Made by a program: the position numbers and the translations under genes. The notes below the pieces were generated by a model, which was not told the DNA's origin, did not search any database, and saw nothing but the letters and a program-made list of their open reading frames with translations. A stretch of 64,000 bases of DNA from Chitinophagales bacterium (lineage in GTDB: Bacteria > Bacteroidota > Bacteroidia > Chitinophagales > UBA2359). Numbering within the stretch: the stretch's first letter is position 1; every line of letters begins with the position of its first letter. Location: positions 197,025 through 261,024 of the forward strand of contig JAHDFD010000002.1 in NCBI GenBank assembly GCA_020628375.1, in the 5' to 3' direction. Of the stretch, positions 60,680 through 64,000 are shown piece after piece.

Positions 60680-63139
60680 TTAATTATGCAACAAACTCTT
60701 ACCATCTTTATACATTGCTAAGCCTTCTTCCAAAAAGTCGGCATAAGTATCTACATCGGGCGTATAGCCTCTTGGTTTACCCAATAATTCACCATTTTCA
60801 TTCAGAAGAACATAGTAAGGTTGTGATAATTTCTTGTAACAACCAAACTCAAGGAAGCTCCATTTATTACCAACTGTCTTTACAGATTTTTGCTTACTCC
60901 CCTGCATATATTTGAAGTGTTCTTCTTCAGGAAGTTTTACTTTTTCATCTACATAAAGTGAAGCAATCACATATTCATTCAAGTGCTCAGACACATTAGA
61001 TTGAGTCCAGACATTTTCTTCCATTTTACGACAATTCACACAAGCCCAACCGGTAAAATCGATCATTAAAGGCTTACCTTCTTTTTTGGCAACCGCCATT
61101 GCTTTTTCTAAGTCCATAATATGACCTTCATGACCATCGTCCCCTTCGGCATGATACCCAACACCAGAATCACAAGGACTATAAGCATAGAAAGTTGGAG
61201 GAGGGAATCCACTTACCAAACCAATATTACCACAGAATAATCCAGGAATTAAGTATAGTGCAAACAAGAAACTTAAACCACCGGTTAACCAACGACCAAT
61301 GCCTAATTTACCGAAAGGTATTTTAGTATCATATTTAAAACGGAACCAAGTAAACAGGTAAGCGCCCATTAATACAAACAAGATAATCCAGATCACAAGG
61401 AATGTTTCTCTTTTTAATAATCCCCATTGAGCCACCATATCGGCATTCGATAAGAATTTAAGTGCAAAGATCAATTCTATAAATCCTAAAACAACTTTTA
61501 CTGTTCCTAACCATCCACCCGATTTTGGCATTGAGTTCATCCAACCTGGGAAAGCAGCAAAAACCGCAAAAGGTAAAGCTAAGGCTATAGCAAAGCCAGT
61601 CATTCCGATCACAGGTCCAAGATTACTTCCTTGAGAAACTGCCTCTACTAACAGTGTACCTATAATTGGTCCTGTACAAGAGAACGAAACCAAGGCAAGC
61701 GTAAATGCCATGAAGAAGATTCCGATCAGCCCTCCTTTATCGGAGGCTTGGTCCGACTTATTAACGATCCAGCTTGGCAAGGTGATTTCAAAAAAGCCAA
61801 AGAAAGAAAAGGCAAAGACGACGAATATGACAAAGAAAGCGAGGTTGAACCAGACGCCTGTGGAAAGTTCACTCATGGTTTCAGCACCGAATAGAACTGT
61901 TACCAGATACCCTAAACCAACATAAATTACAATAATAGATAAGGCATAGATCAAAGCATTTTTGATTCCTTCTGATTGGTTTTTACTTTGCTTGGTAAAG
62001 AAGCTAACCGTCATTGGTATCATAGGAAAAACACAAGGTGTTAACAAAGCAGCAAAACCACCAATAAAACCTAAAAAGAAGATAGTAAAATATGATTTCC
62101 CTTCGGTATTACTTTCATCGTCAACCACTCCAACATCACAATCTTTTACCAAAGATTTGATACTATTTTGTCTTTCCTCATCAATACCCGTTATTGCACC
62201 AAGATCAACAATACCCGACTTTCCAGAAGCAGAAAACTTAAAAGGAACATCTTCAGGAGGTAAACAACGCTTATCATCGCAAGTCATAAAACGAAGCTCC
62301 CCTTCAATTTCTGCATTAGGATCACTTAATTTCACTTTTCTTTTGAAGATAATTTTGTTTGCATATTTTTTTACCCGCATATCAAAATTCGGGTCAATAC
62401 CATCTTTTATTTTCCCTTCTTCACGAACACCTTCTTCTAGGAAACGAACCGCTTCATTTTCTTTGAAAGTAAAAGAAGTTGGAACAGGACCTTCTCCGCT
62501 ATTATCCTGAGAATATACATACCAACCGTCTTGAATATCGGCATACCAGATCATTTCGTGGACATTATCACCGAGGTCTTTGAGATCAAAGTCCCATTTC
62601 ACCGGATCCAGTAAATCCGATTTTCCAGCCATTAAAGGTTCACTTCCTTCCGTGGCGATACCTTCAGATTTTTTAGTTCCTTTTATAATATTGAATTTGA
62701 AAGGTACTTCTTCAGGCGGAAGACATTCTGAATCATTACAAGTCATGAATTCAAGCGAACCTTTAACTGTAAAAGCTGGTTTATCCGACTTTACTTTGGC
62801 AAAGAAACGTGCATTACGCTTGAATTTCTTTACCTCCATATCGAAGAATTTGTCATAGCCTTCTATGGCTTTACCTTTTTCTTCAATATCTCCGACTATT
62901 TCGTAATCGGGGCTTTCGGCAAACATAAAACTGGTTGGCACGGGCCCCATATCAATTTGTTCGCCCTGTGCATAAACGTACCAGCCTTTATCAATTTTAG
63001 CTATAAAACGTAGTTCATACTCTCCGTCGCCGACTTCTTTTTGGGAGAAGGTCCAGCTAACGGGTTCAAGAATTTCGGCATGGGCAATAGTATTGAGTAG
63101 AAACAGCGCAGCTATCAGCGTCAAAATTCGTTTCATCAT
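60680..63139 (-). CDS. DsbD-type thiol:disulfide interchange protein with doubled alpha domain
   Basis: The product has 819 residues from the ATG at 63137-63139; the frame also opens from a TTG 36 bases upstream that would disrupt the signal peptide. This inner-membrane protein moves electrons from cytoplasmic thioredoxin to periplasmic partners. Two tandem N-terminal DsbD-alpha-type domains (about 25-155 and 175-310) each have WYVY(A/S)Q and a cysteine pair before LPPE (TCNDSECLPP and TCDDKRCLPP). Eight or so membrane helices carry the two key cysteines, LTPCVFPMIP and SFSCTGPIIG. The C-terminal thioredoxin domain has WACVNC. A third alpha-type copy is the separate gene at 63257. Domain roles follow E. 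coli DsbD; the duplication is unusual. Confidence 0.88.
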   Translation of the reverse strand: MMKRILTLIAALFLLNTIAHAEILEPVSWTFSQKEVGDGEYELRFIAKIDKGWYVYAQGEQIDMGPVPTSFMFAESPDYEIVGDIEEKGKAIEGYDKFFDMEVKKFKRNARFFAKVKSDKPAFTVKGSLEFMTCNDSECLPPEEVPFKFNIIKGTKKSEGIATEGSEPLMAGKSDLLDPVKWDFDLKDLGDNVHEMIWYADIQDGWYVYSQDNSGEGPVPTSFTFKENEAVRFLEEGVREEGKIKDGIDPNFDMRVKKYANKIIFKRKVKLSDPNAEIEGELRFMTCDDKRCLPPEDVPFKFSASGKSGIVDLGAITGIDEERQNSIKSLVKDCDVGVVDDESNTEGKSYFTIFFLGFIGGFAALLTPCVFPMIPMTVSFFTKQSKNQSEGIKNALIYALSIIVIYVGLGYLVTVLFGAETMSELSTGVWFNLAFFVIFVVFAFSFFGFFEITLPSWIVNKSDQASDKGGLIGIFFMAFTLALVSFSCTGPIIGTLLVEAVSQGSNLGPVIGMTGFAIALALPFAVFAAFPGWMNSMPKSGGWLGTVKVVLGFIELIFALKFLSNADMVAQWGLLKRETFLVIWIILFVLMGAYLFTWFRFKYDTKIPFGKLGIGRWLTGGLSFLFALYLIPGLFCGNIGLVSGFPPPTFYAYSPCDSGVGYHAEGDDGHEGHIMDLEKAMAVAKKEGKPLMIDFTGWACVNCRKMEENVWTQSNVSEHLNEYVIASLYVDEKVKLPEEEHFKYMQGSKQKSVKTVGNKWSFLEFGCYKKLSQPYYVLLNENGELLGKPRGYTPDVDTYADFLEEGLAMYKDGKSLLHN

Positions 63140-63256
63140 CAAATAATTTGGAAGATTGGAAAATATATTAAGCAATTATGATTAAATACATTGTAAACTG
63201 AATTTCTTTTCATTTGTAAAATGAAATTTACTTAATTTACACTGTATTATATGACT

Positions 63257-63718
63257 TTATTCATTCAGTTGAATATCGAAATCTATTGTTGTTGGCGGTA
63301 AACATCTTGAATTATCGCAGCACATAAAACGAACTGAAGCAGTCGTTCTGGTTACTTTAGTATGCAAAGGTTTGATGTTAGCGGAAAAAACTACTTTCTC
63401 AGAATACTTTTTAATATTCATTTCGAACATATTATCAAATCCTTCTTTAAGTTTTCCTTTTTCCTCAGCAACTTTCAATATTTCTACACCTTTATCGAAT
63501 TCAATAGTTGTTGGTAAAGGACCGCCATCTTCAAGATCTTGTGAATAAACATACCAGCCTTCATCAATTTTAGCAGTAAAGTCAACTTTAAAGCTTCCAT
63601 CTTCTAACTGTTCAACTTCATGTGTCCATTTCACTGGCTCTAACATCTGAGCATTTACTTCATCTAAACAGCTTAGGCTAAGCAAAATCGTTAAGCAAGC
63701 AAACAATAAATTTTTCAT
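63257..63718 (-). CDS. Stand-alone DsbD-alpha-like periplasmic protein
   Basis: This 153-residue secreted or periplasmic protein has a signal peptide (1-23, ending VNAQ) and one DsbD-alpha-type domain closely matching the two in the adjacent DsbD. EPVKWTHEVEQL, GWYVYSQDLEDGG and the cysteine pair CCDNSRCLPP are visible. It lacks the membrane part, so it could pass electrons from DsbD to a periplasmic partner, as stand-alone alpha domains might. It lies 117 bases upstream of dsbD on the same strand, probably with its own promoter. A recent gene duplication is likely. Confidence 0.8.
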   Translation of the reverse strand: MKNLLFACLTILLSLSCLDEVNAQMLEPVKWTHEVEQLEDGSFKVDFTAKIDEGWYVYSQDLEDGGPLPTTIEFDKGVEILKVAEEKGKLKEGFDNMFEMNIKKYSEKVVFSANIKPLHTKVTRTTASVRFMCCDNSRCLPPTTIDFDIQLNE

Positions 63719-64000
63719 AAAATTCTATATTAATTTTTAATAAGATTACAAACTATTAATAGACCAAGTAATCTCAGAAAGTTTAAGCTTATAAGATTAA
63801 ACCCTTTCTTAATAATAACAACACAAAGTTACAACATTGATTCTGTTTAGATTATTAATGAATCCTAAAGCTGTGTTAATAGCCGTTAAAGCGTGTTTAA
63901 TAAAAATAATTACACTTTAAGGAACGCTTCATATTAAAAATTAATGGTAGTGCTACAAAAAGTGTTGATTTAGAAAAGTATCTAAGAGAATATTTAGATT
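63719..64000. other. Window-end spacer, possible partial gene
   Basis: This is AT-rich spacer. A plus-strand frame is open from just after a TAA near 63910 to the window end, reading FILKINGSATKSVDLEKYL-type sequence, which looks protein-like. It has no ATG, GTG or TTG start, so it may be a fragment or chance. Confidence 0.25.

Noticed and set aside
63910..64000. Possible gene start at the window end
   Set aside because: The open plus-strand frame looks protein-like but has no start codon and is cut by the window edge; too little to call.

Overview
The window looks like chromosomal DNA from an AT-rich, probably aquatic member of the Bacteroidota. Three things point there. Many exported proteins end in the C-terminal sorting domain of the type IX secretion system (T9SS). 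Several promoters have the Bacteroidota form, TTG about 20 bases before TAnnTTTG. Conserved genes such as clpC, dnaX, dapD, rpsP-rimM-trmD, menC and a PorE-like OmpA protein read like homologues from that phylum. I cannot place it below phylum level. I saw no rRNA, tRNA, CRISPR array, phage or insertion sequence, so most of the window is core chromosome with some accessory genes.

Layout. Positions 1-6400 hold exported thioredoxin-fold or T9SS-sorted proteins, a small ankyrin protein and the remnant of a methyltransferase. Positions 6470-14800 carry dnaX, a pterin synthase (PTPS/QueD family), a lipoprotein-transport-like permease with a LolA-like partner, small envelope or hypothetical genes, a DUF547 protein, a Pycsar-type transmembrane effector fused to a degraded HD domain, and an esterase. 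Positions 14900-18600 carry the carotenoid genes crtI-crtB and a TrkH-type potassium transporter. Positions 19000-27800 carry a TPR histidine kinase, a membrane protein, dapD, the TPR/propeller/OmpA protein, and two lipid-type oxidoreductases. Positions 27900-34500 carry rpsP-rimM-trmD, two T9SS cargo proteins (one a secreted nuclease) and queG. Positions 34600-44100 carry clpC, a STAS protein, ribonuclease Z, a flavin reductase, a serine-hydrolase-like pseudoenzyme, folB, an acyl-CoA dehydrogenase, menC and yraN. Positions 44200-50500 carry two repeat-rich surface proteins. Positions 50800-54200 carry a short promoter-to-terminator unit followed by a PcfJ-like gene coupled to an RtcB RNA ligase. 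Positions 54200-63700 carry an RraA-like protein, a patatin phospholipase, a thioesterase, a methyltransferase/3-hydroxyanthranilate dioxygenase fusion, a PD-(D/E)XK-like protein, a putative porin, a DsbD-type thiol reductase and a stand-alone copy of its N-terminal domain.

How the genes work together. The metabolic genes fit an aerobic heterotroph: carotenoids, menaquinone (menC), folate (folB), queuosine (queG and possibly the pterin synthase), diaminopimelate/lysine (dapD) and tryptophan-to-NAD metabolism (3-hydroxyanthranilate dioxygenase). Envelope redox is a recurring theme: DsbD with three copies of its alpha-type domain, plus four exported thioredoxin-like proteins, one without its cysteines.

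The best candidates for something undescribed are the RNA-repair-like module at 50811-54168, the fused methyltransferase-dioxygenase gene, the Pycsar-like effector with a dead HD domain and no cyclase, the Gly-for-Ser serine-hydrolase pseudoenzyme, and the twin hairpins with complementary loops at 40694-40750. All calls come from reading the sequence and recalling families; no searches were run.
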